The translations under genes were made by a program, and so were the position numbers. DNA of 64,000 nt from Bacteroidia bacterium (GTDB taxonomy: Bacteria; Bacteroidota; Bacteroidia; J057; JAIXKT01): contig JAIXKT010000021.1 in NCBI GenBank assembly GCA_026932145.1, forward strand, positions 124,001 to 188,000, given 5' to 3'. Position 1 is the first letter of the stretch. Each line of letters opens with the position of its first letter. A model generated the notes under the pieces. It was given only the letters and a program-made list of their open reading frames with translations. It was not told the DNA's origin and ran no database searches. Shown here piece after piece: positions 8,286-18,560 of the stretch.

Positions 8286-10889
8286 ATGGTTTTTAAGCAA
8301 ACTTTATTATCGTTAACACTTTTATTTCTAAGTGCTTATGCATTATTTGGAAAGCACCTAACCGGAGGTGAGATTACCTATAAATATTTAGGCACATCTT
8401 CCGGAAAGTGGCGATATGAGGTAAATATCGTTGTTTTTAGAGATTGTAATGAACAAGTTGCTTTTGATAAAGACATTACCTTGACGATATGGGAGAAGCA
8501 GGGAGCTTCACAATATAGTTTTTATGGCAGTTCCCTCATCAAATTAGGGCCAGTTGAAAACGTTCCAATTACCTCTTACAATCCCTGTGTTTCGCCTCCC
8601 GCTGGAATTTGTTATGAAAAAACTGTTTATACAAAAGAGATACAATTGCCGGTAAATCAGACAGGCTACGTTCTTTCTTGGGAGAGATGCTGCCGGAATA
8701 ACACTATTGTTAATTTAGCAACTCCGGAGATGTACGGAATTACTTATTGGGCAACGATTCCTCCGCAGCCTAATTCTTCTCCTGTTTTTGAAAGTTTTCC
8801 GCCTACTTTTTTATGTTTGAATGATACTTTTGGTTTTAGCCATCGTGCTATAGATTCGGACGGAGACGTTATTGTTTATAGCTTAGAACGTCCGGTAACC
8901 GGTGCTTCAGATTCAGATCCGAAGCCGGATACATCCGGTTTTCCGCCGTTTACCCTGATACCGTATTCGGCTAATTTTTCGCAAGCGAACCCATTAGGTG
9001 GCACAGTCCCTTTAACAATAGACCCAAACACCGGCTACTTACGCGCCCAACCGGGTAGAGTTGGGCAATTCGTTTTTGTGGTAGTAGCCCAAGAATACCG
9101 AAATGGAGAACTTTTAAACGAACTAAGACGAGATTGGCAGGTTAATGTGGCCGTATGCCCAGCCAACACAGCTCCTTTTGTCAATACTACCGAAATCTCA
9201 CCAGCACCCCAAAATGACACCCTATTGTTTCGAGAAGGCGTTCAAACTTGCTACACCATTCCGATAAGAGATAATGTCGGAGATTCTGTATTTGTGCAGG
9301 GAATAGGCGGAATTTTTGGAAATGACCAGCCCGTAGTGCTGCCCAATGCAACACTGCAAGGAGCCGGCGTGGCAAAGTATAATGCCACAATGTGTTGGAA
9401 ACCAACCTGCGACCAAATCGGAAAAGTATTCCCGTTCTACATCCAAATGCAGGATAACTATAAATGCCCTACGCCAAATACCAACCAACAATATTTTTGG
9501 GCAACTGTGGTAACAGGACTTCCTGACCCTCCTAACTTGCGATGTATCAGTTATTTAAACCAAAATTCATTAACATTGTCTTGGATAATTCCGCCAATAC
9601 CGGATGGTTTTGTGTCTTACAGAATTTACCGCAATGACGGTTCCGGCTGGGCACTTTATGATAGCATACCAAACGCCCAAATTACTACCTATACAGATAT
9701 TAAAGCTTTTGGCTGCAATACTAAGCAGTATTACTATGCTTTAACTACGGTTCGATATTGTAATGAATTTTATGAAAGCCCCAAAAGCCGTTCTGTTTCA
9801 AATATCATTTTGCGTACCGCTAATGAAGTTACTGCTATCACAGCATATTTGGAATGGTCAGCTTATACAGCTTGGGATAACCCCACTTATGAAGTCGTTC
9901 TAAGCAACAACAGCGTAGCTTCTCAGCCTCAAGACACAACAGAACTCCTTTCCCTTTGTGAATATACCGGAAATATTCGGATTAGAGTGCGAGACCCGCT
10001 TTCAAATTGTTTCGCTTGGTCTGCGCCCTCCCGTTCGCTAAACCTACATAACATACCCCCAACCGGAATTTCTATCTGCCATGTTTCGGTACTCCCTAAT
10101 AACAACGGAATTGAAATCCGATGGAATCCAATAACAGACCCTGATTTAAAAGAATTCCGAATATTGAGGCAAAAAGACCACTCTCAACCTTTTCAGGTTA
10201 TTGAACAACTACTCGATGTATCCCGAACGAACTTTATTGACCAACATACTTTTGTAGATAAATATAGTTATAGCTATAAAATTCAAGCAGTTGATTCTTG
10301 TGATGAGGTCGTTACGAGCAACGTAGTAGCACCGATTTTATTATCAGGTAGCTCAAAGCCGTATGTAGCTAATTTAGAGTGGGATCGCGGAAAATTACCT
10401 TGGAATCCTCTGGAATGGCAGATATTTACAAACGCTACCTCAGAATCCAATAGTTTTATTTCACTCAAAACGCTTCCTGCAAGTGATTTTTATTACACAG
10501 ATGATAACTTAGACCTTTCCAAAGGAAATTTCTTATACAGAATCATGACCTTAAATCCCAATACCGCTTGTGGAGATACTTCTTGGTCAAATACTGTTTC
10601 GGTATCATTTCCAACATTGGTTTATGTACCATCGGCATTTTCTCCCAATGGAGATGGAATTAATGATGTTTTTAAAATAGAGTCTTTATTTATTGAACGT
10701 TTTTCCATAAAGATTTTTAACCGGTTGGGAAATTTAGTTTTTGAATCAGAGATGCCGGACTTTTTATGGAATGGGCAAGCAAAAACGGGTGTTGATGCGC
10801 CAGAAAGTGTTTATGTGTATTATCTGGAATTAGTTGGTTTTGATAAAAAAGAAGTACGGCAAACCGGAACCATAACCTTAATTCGATAG
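8286..10889 (+). CDS. Secreted T9SS type B (gliding motility-associated) sorting-domain protein
   Basis: Cell-surface or secreted protein of 867 residues. It has an N-terminal signal peptide, then a module beginning LTGGEITYKYLG that recurs in Bacteroidota gliding/surface proteins. Cysteine-bearing beta-rich repeats follow, with fibronectin type III-like segments (for example TLSWIIPPIPDGFVSYRIYRNDG and WNPITDPDLKEFRILRQ). The last ~90 residues are the type B C-terminal sorting domain: YVPSAFSPNGDGINDVF, IKIFNRLGNLVF, then DAPESVYVYYLELVG and TGTITLIR. This domain directs export by the type IX secretion system. No T9SS machinery is in the window. The biological role (adhesion, gliding or other) cannot be told from sequence. 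Confidence 0.93.
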   Translation: MVFKQTLLSLTLLFLSAYALFGKHLTGGEITYKYLGTSSGKWRYEVNIVVFRDCNEQVAFDKDITLTIWEKQGASQYSFYGSSLIKLGPVENVPITSYNPCVSPPAGICYEKTVYTKEIQLPVNQTGYVLSWERCCRNNTIVNLATPEMYGITYWATIPPQPNSSPVFESFPPTFLCLNDTFGFSHRAIDSDGDVIVYSLERPVTGASDSDPKPDTSGFPPFTLIPYSANFSQANPLGGTVPLTIDPNTGYLRAQPGRVGQFVFVVVAQEYRNGELLNELRRDWQVNVAVCPANTAPFVNTTEISPAPQNDTLLFREGVQTCYTIPIRDNVGDSVFVQGIGGIFGNDQPVVLPNATLQGAGVAKYNATMCWKPTCDQIGKVFPFYIQMQDNYKCPTPNTNQQYFWATVVTGLPDPPNLRCISYLNQNSLTLSWIIPPIPDGFVSYRIYRNDGSGWALYDSIPNAQITTYTDIKAFGCNTKQYYYALTTVRYCNEFYESPKSRSVSNIILRTANEVTAITAYLEWSAYTAWDNPTYEVVLSNNSVASQPQDTTELLSLCEYTGNIRIRVRDPLSNCFAWSAPSRSLNLHNIPPTGISICHVSVLPNNNGIEIRWNPITDPDLKEFRILRQKDHSQPFQVIEQLLDVSRTNFIDQHTFVDKYSYSYKIQAVDSCDEVVTSNVVAPILLSGSSKPYVANLEWDRGKLPWNPLEWQIFTNATSESNSFISLKTLPASDFYYTDDNLDLSKGNFLYRIMTLNPNTACGDTSWSNTVSVSFPTLVYVPSAFSPNGDGINDVFKIESLFIERFSIKIFNRLGNLVFESEMPDFLWNGQAKTGVDAPESVYVYYLELVGFDKKEVRQTGTITLIR

Positions 10890-10952
10890 TACACTAATAT
10901 TGTGCAGTTTTTTTGCATTCTTGATTTAAGCGTGAATACACTCACAACCCGT

Positions 10953-12734
10953 TCATTTTTGTGAACCGCTATCCATACTTAGTTTTACGCAATCATCACC
11001 AACGGTCTGTGGGGCTAAGAGTACCTTAATTTGGTGGTACGGTATTTTATAGCTTCTAACTAATTCATTTTTAATCGTGATAGCTTGCTGAAAAGCTCTT
11101 GTTCTGGCTGAACCTCCTTTAGCTTCTTCAAAAGAAGTAACTAATATCATTTTGCTTAACTTGTTTTTTACCAATATTTTGTAACATTCCTGCAGGATTT
11201 TTCGGGTATTAACGTCTATTTGTAGGCGGTTTCTACGGATGCAAAGCAATGTATCTATGGCTTGTGATTTTGCCGTAATAGCAGTATCATGGTGTGTTTC
11301 TTTGAGAGTGGAATCTGTATTTGGATAACTATTTTTAGCAGCAGTTTGGGATATTAAAGGGAGGAAGTTTTTTTGATAAGCTTCCGTTGGGACGTTTCCG
11401 GCCATTACAAAATGATTTGCCAGTACCCAATTTGACCATACATCTTGTAGTGCTGATTCTGGCAGATGATACAAAATGTCCGTCCTTTGTTCAATCCATT
11501 CTGGCTGGTGTGTAGCCCACGCAATTCCGATTTCACGACCGTAATCAATATTTTTTTGCAATGAACGTATCCAATTTCGCTCTACTCGTTGCCTCGCTCG
11601 ATTTAACTCTCTTTCAGTAAAATAGTTTTCTGCAACTACTTCTTTAAGATAGTTTTTAAAGTTTTCCAGCACATCAGGTTTGGTCATTTCAGGAGATAAT
11701 GCTGCGTTAAAAAGTAGCTCTCCGGTATATTTTCGGGGGGTATATTTAAACTGACCGTATAACATACCCGGAACTTTTTCCGGAAGCGACTGCTGGAATT
11801 TAGATTGGCGAAAATTTAGCAATTCACAAAGAACAGATAGCGAAATAGTGGCAATCGGGTCGTTTTGAAAATCAGGTCCCTGCCAGCCAACAGTGAGATA
11901 AGAATATTCCCCTCCAGAAATTTCGCGCCAAGAAGCAGTATCTTGCTTTAAAGGTTTTGGATCAGGTATCGGAAAACGAGTATATTGATTCATCAACAAT
12001 GGCTTCCAACTCCCAAATAATGAATCTACTAAGCCATATAACGGGCCAAAATCCCCATCTCCGGAAATCACTAATGCACAATGATTGGGAAAATAATAGT
12101 GATTGTATTGATACCGTAATAATACCGGAGAGTAGCCTGCTAATAATTCTACATCCGTGATAACTTGCTTCCGATATAAATTTTCTTTCCAGAGTAAACG
12201 GTTTAATCTGGACTGCAATCCAAACAAAGGGTCGCTATCCCGCACCAGCAAAGAATCCCCTAAATGGGTGCATAACTGCTTCACTATAAGCGAATCAAAA
12301 GTAGGCTGGCGTACCGCTGTCGCTAACCAAGATAATCCAGTCGTTATCTGATTTGACAATAACTCCAATGAAAAACGAGTGTATTCAATATCAGTTTCAG
12401 AATCAAAAGAAATGGCGTTTTTGTTGAAAAAAGATTGATTTTCCGAAGGAGTAGGATACAATTGATTGGAACAAGAAATGGACTTCTCTATCAAATAGGC
12501 AATTCCTTGTTCCGAAAATGGTTGGTTGAAAGCGCCATTTTTAACAAAAAGATGAACCGATAATACCGGTAATGCGTGGTTTTCTACAAATATAAAATCA
12601 AGTCCGTTGTCTAATTTAGTTTGCAACACTCTGGAAATAGGCTGCCTTGAAAGCCGTTTACCTTGCGCAAACCCCAATAAAGGGCAGTAAATTGTAATAA
12701 TAAAAATCCAGATGAAAAAACCAAACGGTTTCAT
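10953..12734 (-). CDS. Inactive M16 (insulinase) family protein with degenerate OmpA-like tail
   Basis: Exported protein of 593 residues with a signal peptide ending LLGFAQ. Residues about 35-470 follow the M16 two-lobe pattern (LDNGLDFIFVENHALPVLSVHLFVKNGAFN, later YNHYYFPNHCALVISGDGD). The zinc motif HxxEH is replaced by Tyr80-Leu-Ile-Glu83-Lys84, and no compensating Glu is obvious downstream, so peptidase activity is unlikely. The last ~100 residues (KILVKNKLSKMILVTS, then RAFQQAITIKNELVRSYKI) have the spacing of an OmpA-like domain but lack NRRVE. Its ATG overlaps the TGA of the methyltransferase gene upstream. The M16 fold is confident; the OmpA likeness of the tail is an inference. Confidence 0.8.
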   Translation of the reverse strand: MKPFGFFIWIFIITIYCPLLGFAQGKRLSRQPISRVLQTKLDNGLDFIFVENHALPVLSVHLFVKNGAFNQPFSEQGIAYLIEKSISCSNQLYPTPSENQSFFNKNAISFDSETDIEYTRFSLELLSNQITTGLSWLATAVRQPTFDSLIVKQLCTHLGDSLLVRDSDPLFGLQSRLNRLLWKENLYRKQVITDVELLAGYSPVLLRYQYNHYYFPNHCALVISGDGDFGPLYGLVDSLFGSWKPLLMNQYTRFPIPDPKPLKQDTASWREISGGEYSYLTVGWQGPDFQNDPIATISLSVLCELLNFRQSKFQQSLPEKVPGMLYGQFKYTPRKYTGELLFNAALSPEMTKPDVLENFKNYLKEVVAENYFTERELNRARQRVERNWIRSLQKNIDYGREIGIAWATHQPEWIEQRTDILYHLPESALQDVWSNWVLANHFVMAGNVPTEAYQKNFLPLISQTAAKNSYPNTDSTLKETHHDTAITAKSQAIDTLLCIRRNRLQIDVNTRKILQECYKILVKNKLSKMILVTSFEEAKGGSARTRAFQQAITIKNELVRSYKIPYHQIKVLLAPQTVGDDCVKLSMDSGSQK

Positions 12735-13564
12735 AAAGTTGATTTCTTTTGGGCGATGAAGTTTAGCCCGAAAAAAAAGTATTCTCGTAAAAACTGATTA
12801 TTTCGCCAGATATTTTGCTCTCGGTTAGCTACAGATTGCCAAGACTCGCCCACATAGCTATTCGGCAAATAATAGCGAATATACTGAACAGATTCCGGCA
12901 AAATTTGTAAATTTTGTTTTAAAAGCTCTGACTTCCAAGTGCTTAGATTTCTAATATTTTCATTTCCCAATAAAATATGCTTTTGGAGTTTTTCGTCATA
13001 TATCTGGATAATTCTTTTATTGCCGCGCTGTAAAAATAATTTTGCACGTTGTATGATATTATTTCCGTTTTCTTCTACCGCGATTAACTTTCCGGTATCT
13101 GACAGAGAATTGTAAATTATTTTTAATGCTTCTGATAATGGTTCTAAGTGGTGCAAGGTATCTTGAACAATAATTGTTTGATAACTATTTGCTTCCGGAG
13201 GCATATTAAAGAGGTTTTCATAAGAAACAAAAAGCTGGAAAATATCACCGTATTGAGACCAAAATTCCTTACGCTTATGAATGTGCTGAAAATAAAATTC
13301 GAGGGTTAAACCTTTAACTGTGTATCCATTCAAAACCAAGAAGATAGCCGTTGTGGCATAACCGCATCCAATATCCAAAATAGGATTTTCAGGGCTCGTA
13401 TTTTGGATATTTTCCCAAATATAGTTTAGCCGCTGCATAAAATAAGCCTTGCGAAACGCTAATAACTTATGGTTCTCTCCAAACTTATAGTAACCCCCAA
13501 AATAGTCATGTGTTTGGAGTTCTTTTAAAAAAATTTCAAAAAAATGCTCAGCGGAAAATGGCAT
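12731..13564 (-). CDS. Class I SAM-dependent methyltransferase
   Basis: Soluble protein of 277 residues. The SAM-binding motif I is ILDIGCGYATTAIFL (about residue 65). Motif II/post-I lies near YTVKGLTLE, and VQDTLHHLEPLSEALKIIYNSL is the acidic motif typical of methyltransferase family 11/12. No signal peptide is present. The substrate is unknown; the C-terminus (YLPNSYVGESWQSVANREQNIWRNN) is not diagnostic to me. It is the first gene of a two-gene unit and overlaps the M16-like gene by 4 bases, so a functional link such as modification of an envelope component is possible but unproven. Confidence 0.85.
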   Translation of the reverse strand: MPFSAEHFFEIFLKELQTHDYFGGYYKFGENHKLLAFRKAYFMQRLNYIWENIQNTSPENPILDIGCGYATTAIFLVLNGYTVKGLTLEFYFQHIHKRKEFWSQYGDIFQLFVSYENLFNMPPEANSYQTIIVQDTLHHLEPLSEALKIIYNSLSDTGKLIAVEENGNNIIQRAKLFLQRGNKRIIQIYDEKLQKHILLGNENIRNLSTWKSELLKQNLQILPESVQYIRYYLPNSYVGESWQSVANREQNIWRNNQFLREYFFFGLNFIAQKKSTL

Positions 13565-13650
13565 AAATGTATTTCTAAATATCTAATATTAAAAATTTTT
13601 CTTGATTATCAGTAGTATCTTGGGGGGTAATATTTTGGCTAATTCAGCGA

Positions 13651-16600
13651 TTACATATTCCTCCGATATTGCCCGCCCACTTGGTAAAGAGCTTTGCTAA
13701 GTTCCCCTAAGGAGGCTACTTTTCCGGCTTCCATCATACATTCAAAGATATTTTTATTGTTGAGTGCGGCCTCTTGAAGGCGTTGAAGACTAATGGTGAT
13801 TTCTGCTTGGTTTCGTTTGCAAAGTGCTTGGATATTGTTAATCTGCAACTGTTTTTCCGCTGGGGTAGAGCGGATTACCTCTTCCGGAATTTGTGTAGGT
13901 GAGCCTTCGGCACTCAAAAAGGTGTTTACTCCGATAATTGGATATTCTCCGGTGTGTTTAAGTGTTTCATAATAAAGAGATTCTTCCTGAATTTTGTTTC
14001 GTTGATACATAGTTTCCATAGCTCCCAGCACCCCGCCTCGGTCGGAAATCCTGTTAAATTCTGTATAAATAGCTTCTTCAACTAAGTCCGTTAGCTCTTC
14101 TATGATAAAACTTCCTTGTAATGGATTTTCATTTTTTGCTAATCCAAGTTCTTTATTAATAATAAGTTGAATAGCAACGGCTCTTCTAACGGATTCTTCG
14201 GTAGGCGTTGTAATGGCTTCGTCATAAGCGTTAGTATGCAGCGAGTTACAGTTATCGTAGATAGCATACAAGGCTTGCAAGGTAGTGCGGATGTCGTTAA
14301 AATCAATTTCTTGTGCGTGCAAAGAACGTCCGGAAGTTTGGATGTGATATTTTAACATCTGAGAGCGTTCATTGCCGCCATATTTGAATCTGATAGCTTT
14401 TGCCCAAATCCTACGTGCAACTCTTCCGATTACACTGTATTCGGGGTCTATACCATTTGAAAAGAAGAAACTGAGATTGGGAGCAAAATCATTAATATCC
14501 ATACCGCGTGCCAGATAATATTCAACAAAAGTGAATCCATTAGCCAGTGTAAAAGCTACTTGGGAAATCGGGTTAGCTCCTGCCTCTGCAATGTGGTAGC
14601 CGGAAATAGATACAGAATAAAAATTGCGTACCTGATTTTGAATAAAATATTCTTGTATATCTCCCATTAATTTGAGGGCAAATTCGGTGGAAAAGATGCA
14701 GGTATTTTGGGCTTGGTCTTCTTTTAAAATATCAGCCTGAACAGTTCCTCGAACTGATTGCAGTGTTTTGGTCTTTATTTTTTGGTAAACTTCGGGGGAG
14801 AGCACTTGGTCTCCGGTAACGCCGAGTAGCATCAGCCCTAATCCGTTATTTCCCGGCGGGAGATCTCCGTGATATACCGGGCGTGGTTCACCTTTTTGTG
14901 TATAAATAGTTTCTATTGTTGCTTGAACTTCTGCTTCAAGGTGGTTTTCAAGGATATAGCGTTCGCATTGCTGGTCTATGGCAGCGTTTAAGAAAAATGC
15001 TAATACCATAGGTGCAGGCCCGTTTATGGTCATAGAAACGGACGTTTTGGGGTCGCAGAGGTCAAAGCCGGAATATAATTTTTTGGCATCATCTAAACAG
15101 GCGATGGATACGCCGGAATTGCCTATTTTTCCATAAATATCCGGTCTGTGGTCTGGGTTTTCGCCGTACAAGGTTACGGAGTCAAATGCGGTGCTGAGCC
15201 GGACTGCCGGCATCCCCATCGAAAGATAGTGAAACCGCTTGTTGGTTCGCTCTGGATTTCCTTCTCCGGCAAACATTCGGGTGGGGTCTTCATTAGTGCG
15301 TTTGAAAGGATAAACGCCTGCGGTGTATGGAAATTCACCAGGAACATTTTCTAACATCACCCAACGAACAATTTCTCCCCAATCCTGAAAGTTGGGTAAT
15401 GCAATTTTGGGGATCTGCAAATGTGATAATGTTTCGGTATAGTTTGAAACCCGAATTTCTTTTCCGCGCACGAAGTATGAAAAATAGGGCTGCCGAAAAT
15501 TATTTCGGGTAGCTTCCCAGTTTGTCATAATCTGCCGAGTTGCTGCGTCAAGAAGTTGCTCTTGCTTTTGATATAACTGTTGGATTACCTCTATGGTTGG
15601 GTCTGCGGGATTTTGTTTTGCTAAAAGTTCTTGAGTGCCATGCAGTTGAAATAAGGTTCTGGCGATAACTGCTTGTTTATGAGCCTGTTGGTTATATCGT
15701 TGCCCATCTTCAACGATTTCAGCTAAGTAGCGGGTTCTTTCTGGTGGGATAACGCGGCTTTTCACAGAAGTAGATTCAGGAGAAAATGTGATAGCTTCCG
15801 GCAATAAAGAAACTTTTGTTTTTTGGGTAATGGCAGCCATTACCTCAAAAAAGAGTCTGGTTGTTCCGGAGTCATTAAACTGATTAGCCATAGTACCGAA
15901 TACCGGCATATTATCTAAGGGTTCAGAAAAACGTTTTTGGTTTCGTTGTAGTTGTTTTTTTACGTCTCTTAAAGCATCATCGGCACCTTTTTTGTCGAAT
16001 TTATTGATGGCTACGAGGTCGGCAAAGTCGAGCATATCAATTTTTTCGAGTTGGGTAGCTGCGCCAAATTCAGGTGTCATTACATATAAAAACACATCGG
16101 CGAGTTCTGTTATTTGGCTATCAGATTGCCCGATACCGGCTGTTTCTATAATAATCAGGTCGTATTGAGCTGCTTTGAATAGTTGGATAACGTCATGAAC
16201 GGCCTTATTTACAGAAGTATGGGCTTGGCGGGTAGCCATAGAGCGCATAAATACGCTGGAACTGTTGATGGCATTCATTCGGATTCTATCTCCGAGTAAT
16301 GCGCCGCCGGTTTTTCGTTTACTGGGGTCAATAGACAGAATAGCTACGGTCTTATCGGTCGTAAAGTTTAAAAACCTTCGGACAAGCTCATCGGTTAAAG
16401 AAGATTTTCCGGCACCGCCGGTGCCGGTTATTCCCAATACCGGCACATCTTTAAGTGCTGTTTTAGGTTGAATTTCTGCCAAAATATCTTGACCGGATTC
16501 AGGATTGTTTTCCAATAGGGTTATCAAACGGGCAATATCCCGATCCTTTTTTGCTGTTAAGTTTTTAATTTCTCCATTGATATTTGCATTTATTTCATAA

Positions 16601-17031
16601 TCAGCTTTTTGCAACACATCGTTAATCATACCTTGCAGTCCCATATTCCTACCGTCATCGGGGGAGTAAATTCGGGTAATGCCATAGGCTTGGAGTTCTG
16701 CTATTTCATTTGGTAAGATAGTACCGCCGCCGCCTGCAAAGATTTTAATATGTTCCATTTGCGCCTGAACCAGCAAATCGTACATATATTTTAGGTATTC
16801 AATGTGGCCGCCTTGGTATGAAGTTATCGCAATTGCCTGAGCATCTTCTTGGATAGCACAAGTTACGATTTCCTGAACAGAGCGGTTATGGCCTAAATGG
16901 ATTACCTCTGCACCACTCGATTGCAATATCCGCCGCATAATATTAATACTGGCATCATGGCCGTCAAATAATGAGGCCGCAGTAACTATTCGAACTTTAT
17001 GGGCAGTTTGATACGGAGCTATTGTTTGCAT
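13651..17031 (-). CDS. icmF: Fused isobutyryl-CoA mutase (mutase + G-protein chaperone)
   Basis: Single-chain adenosylcobalamin-dependent acyl-CoA mutase of 1126 residues, interconverting isobutyryl-CoA and n-butyryl-CoA; IcmF enzymes can also rearrange isovaleryl-CoA. Domains in order are as follows. A B12-binding Rossmann domain comes first (residues 1-145), with DGHDAS holding the ligand His25. Next is a MeaB/MeaI-type GTPase with P-loop [12 protein letters not shown] (200-211), ETAGIGQSD and the base-recognition NKFDKK. After a linker comes the mutase TIM barrel ([19 protein letters not shown], then [21 protein letters not shown]). The GTPase between B12 and substrate domains is the hallmark of IcmF and separates it from MutB. 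It is a single-gene unit; a degenerate box TGATTTTG lies next to the ATG. Confidence 0.95.
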   Translation of the reverse strand: MQTIAPYQTAHKVRIVTAASLFDGHDASINIMRRILQSSGAEVIHLGHNRSVQEIVTCAIQEDAQAIAITSYQGGHIEYLKYMYDLLVQAQMEHIKIFAGGGGTILPNEIAELQAYGITRIYSPDDGRNMGLQGMINDVLQKADYEINANINGEIKNLTAKKDRDIARLITLLENNPESGQDILAEIQPKTALKDVPVLGITGTGGAGKSSLTDELVRRFLNFTTDKTVAILSIDPSKRKTGGALLGDRIRMNAINSSSVFMRSMATRQAHTSVNKAVHDVIQLFKAAQYDLIIIETAGIGQSDSQITELADVFLYVMTPEFGAATQLEKIDMLDFADLVAINKFDKKGADDALRDVKKQLQRNQKRFSEPLDNMPVFGTMANQFNDSGTTRLFFEVMAAITQKTKVSLLPEAITFSPESTSVKSRVIPPERTRYLAEIVEDGQRYNQQAHKQAVIARTLFQLHGTQELLAKQNPADPTIEVIQQLYQKQEQLLDAATRQIMTNWEATRNNFRQPYFSYFVRGKEIRVSNYTETLSHLQIPKIALPNFQDWGEIVRWVMLENVPGEFPYTAGVYPFKRTNEDPTRMFAGEGNPERTNKRFHYLSMGMPAVRLSTAFDSVTLYGENPDHRPDIYGKIGNSGVSIACLDDAKKLYSGFDLCDPKTSVSMTINGPAPMVLAFFLNAAIDQQCERYILENHLEAEVQATIETIYTQKGEPRPVYHGDLPPGNNGLGLMLLGVTGDQVLSPEVYQKIKTKTLQSVRGTVQADILKEDQAQNTCIFSTEFALKLMGDIQEYFIQNQVRNFYSVSISGYHIAEAGANPISQVAFTLANGFTFVEYYLARGMDINDFAPNLSFFFSNGIDPEYSVIGRVARRIWAKAIRFKYGGNERSQMLKYHIQTSGRSLHAQEIDFNDIRTTLQALYAIYDNCNSLHTNAYDEAITTPTEESVRRAVAIQLIINKELGLAKNENPLQGSFIIEELTDLVEEAIYTEFNRISDRGGVLGAMETMYQRNKIQEESLYYETLKHTGEYPIIGVNTFLSAEGSPTQIPEEVIRSTPAEKQLQINNIQALCKRNQAEITISLQRLQEAALNNKNIFECMMEAGKVASLGELSKALYQVGGQYRRNM

Positions 17032-17078
17032 ACAAAATCAGAAAAATATGGAGTACACTTACTTTTTGATTATATCTC

Positions 17079-17091
17079 ATTGATTATCAAT
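17079..17091. repeat. 13-base palindrome upstream of icmF
   Basis: ATTGATTATCAAT is a perfect palindrome around a central T, about 50 bases upstream of the icmF start. Offset TATATC/GATATA arms at 17071-17076 and 17093-17098 add to the symmetry. It could be an operator, but short AT-rich palindromes are common by chance here. I saw no cobalamin riboswitch hallmark in 17032-17283. Confidence 0.3.
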
Positions 17092-17270
17092 TGATATAAA
17101 CAATTTCTTGTTATTTTAAGTGAGTGCGCAAGTTAATAAGTTTTTAGCCGCTAACGCAGTGCTAATCTGATAGATTTGATGTGCTACTAAAAGGGTTATA
17201 GAAACAAATACTGCTGTTTTCAAAAAGAAACTGAATAGAGGTTTTAGACGAAAGTATTTGAAAAAAATAG

Positions 17271-17278
17271 TATATTTG
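17271..17278 (+). promoter_or_regulatory. -7 box abutting a GTG start (possible leaderless mRNA)
   Basis: TATATTTG matches TAnnTTTG. The lipoprotein GTG start at 17284 follows after only 5 bases, where the transcript itself would begin. Confidence 0.6.
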
Positions 17279-17283
17279 CGTTC

Positions 17284-17970
17284 GTGAATTTCAAGGTTTC
17301 TCGCAAGGCTATCTTTATTGTTTGTTATGCACTTCTGGCTATGGCTTGTAATAGAAAGTTAGAAGAAGAAAACCTTGACCTAAACTTATACCCAATAATT
17401 GATTCCAAATATCGTATTTACGAAGTAGTAGATTCAATGTACCCAACCACAGGAGTTGTTGGTAGAAAATACTATAAAATGGAACTCACAAAGGGTCAAG
17501 AACAAGATTTACTGAACCGAACCGTAAGCCGCTTAGAAGTTTATACCAGCGACTCTTTGAGTGACTTTAAGTTTGCGGAACTTTGGACACAATACAAAGA
17601 CGGACAATTTGCAGAGCGAATTGAGGGAAATACAAAATATTTAGTGCTAAACTTCCCGTTAAACTATAAGAGAAAATGGGACGGAAATCAGTATAATTTA
17701 CGCGGGCAGGAGTTTTACAAATATGCTACATTAGATACTTTACTAACACTAAATGGAAACATTTTCCCAAAATCCGTAATGGTTTTACAGGCATTGGATA
17801 CAAACTCTATCATTACGCATAGGCGTGCGTGGGAAGTTTATGCTCCCGGAATAGGGAAAGTCATTAAGTATGACCAGTTTTTAAAACGAAATATCGTCGG
17901 AACTAATGTGGAAATTAGCAGCGAAAGCTATTTTCACCAAGAAACACTCATTAGTCATAATTACGATTAA
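17284..17970 (+). CDS. Lipoprotein of unknown function
   Basis: Protein of 228 residues starting with GTG. The N-terminus is a lipoprotein signal: basic start, hydrophobic AIFIVCYALLAMA, then Cys22 in LAMAC, with NRKLEEEN after it. The mature part contains KYYKMELTKGQEQDLL, VSRLEVYTSDSLSDFKFAELWTQYKDGQ and a repeated beta pattern. I do not recognise the family. No alternative start exists between the -7 box and the lipobox, so the GTG call is firm if the gene is real. The gene after it, a DUF4476 protein, is 139 bases away. Confidence 0.8.
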   Translation: MNFKVSRKAIFIVCYALLAMACNRKLEEENLDLNLYPIIDSKYRIYEVVDSMYPTTGVVGRKYYKMELTKGQEQDLLNRTVSRLEVYTSDSLSDFKFAELWTQYKDGQFAERIEGNTKYLVLNFPLNYKRKWDGNQYNLRGQEFYKYATLDTLLTLNGNIFPKSVMVLQALDTNSIITHRRAWEVYAPGIGKVIKYDQFLKRNIVGTNVEISSESYFHQETLISHNYD

Positions 17971-18088
17971 TTACCTGAAAATAAGTTTATTGTATAGTTA
18001 ATTGAGTGTTTTTACTGAGATTTAAGCCTCATTAAGTACAGTCTCCAGCGATTAGTAAGGATTTAGGAACGCTTTTTGCTTATTCTAC

Positions 18089-18104
18089 TAAGAAAGATTT
18101 CTTA
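18089..18104. repeat. 16-base palindrome just before the DUF4476 gene
   Basis: TAAGAAA-GA-TTTCTTA: 7-base arms around a 2-base centre, ending 5 bases before the ATG at 18110. The loop is too small for a good RNA hairpin with full arms, so a protein-binding site is the more plausible reading. Chance occurrence is possible. Confidence 0.3.
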
Positions 18105-18109
18105 GGGTT

Positions 18110-18550
18110 ATGAGAGCTATTTTTATATTTATATTTTTCTTACAATTAGTTTATAATCAGTGTTTTGCCGGAAAACTGATGGGGGTAGGAGAGGAGTTAT
18201 GTAAATCTCGGCAGGCCTCATGTGCCGGGTCAGAGATAATACCCAGAGAAGATTTTCGCGCTATTTATGGTATCATTTCTCAGCAAGGTACTGATGCAGA
18301 GCGTGTTCAGATGCTTCGTAGGCTTTTAATCGGTAACTGCTTTTCGGCTAACCAGATTACTCAACTGCTGGGATTGGTTGGCTATGAAAACCAACGCTTC
18401 TATTTAGCACAAGAATCGTTTCCATACATCATAAATCCTGATGATTATCAGGTAATTATAAAAACTTTTACCTTCGCTCAATACCAAAAAGAATTAGCTC
18501 TTTGGTGGGAAAACGAATTGGCAGCACAACATCCGTATCTTAGAAAGTAG
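18110..18550 (+). CDS. Exported DUF4476-like protein
   Basis: Protein of 146 residues with a signal peptide (IFIFIFFLQLVYNQCFAG). The mature part follows the DUF4476 pattern as I remember it: a helix FRAIYGIISQQGTDAERVQMLRRLL, then NCFSANQITQLLGLVGYENQRFYLAQESFPYI and a DDYQVIIKTFTFAQYQKEL repeat. The function of this Bacteroidota-enriched domain is unknown. It ends 10 bases before the convergent queA stop, with no terminator between them. Confidence 0.75.
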   Translation: MRAIFIFIFFLQLVYNQCFAGKLMGVGEELCKSRQASCAGSEIIPREDFRAIYGIISQQGTDAERVQMLRRLLIGNCFSANQITQLLGLVGYENQRFYLAQESFPYIINPDDYQVIIKTFTFAQYQKELALWWENELAAQHPYLRK

Positions 18551-18560
18551 TAGTTTAGGC

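Noticed and set aside
8286-10889. Several 60-90 codon antisense ORFs within the T9SS cargo gene
   Set aside because: No promoter, no domain, and the sense strand codes for an obvious protein.
10890-10952. Terminator between the convergent T9SS cargo and M16-like genes
   Set aside because: Only a 5-base inverted repeat (at 10951-10966) is present, which is too weak to claim.
17032-17283. Possible cobalamin riboswitch upstream of icmF
   Set aside because: I found no B12-box-like sequence or the expected multi-stem pattern, and icmF is a user rather than a transporter/biosynthetic gene.
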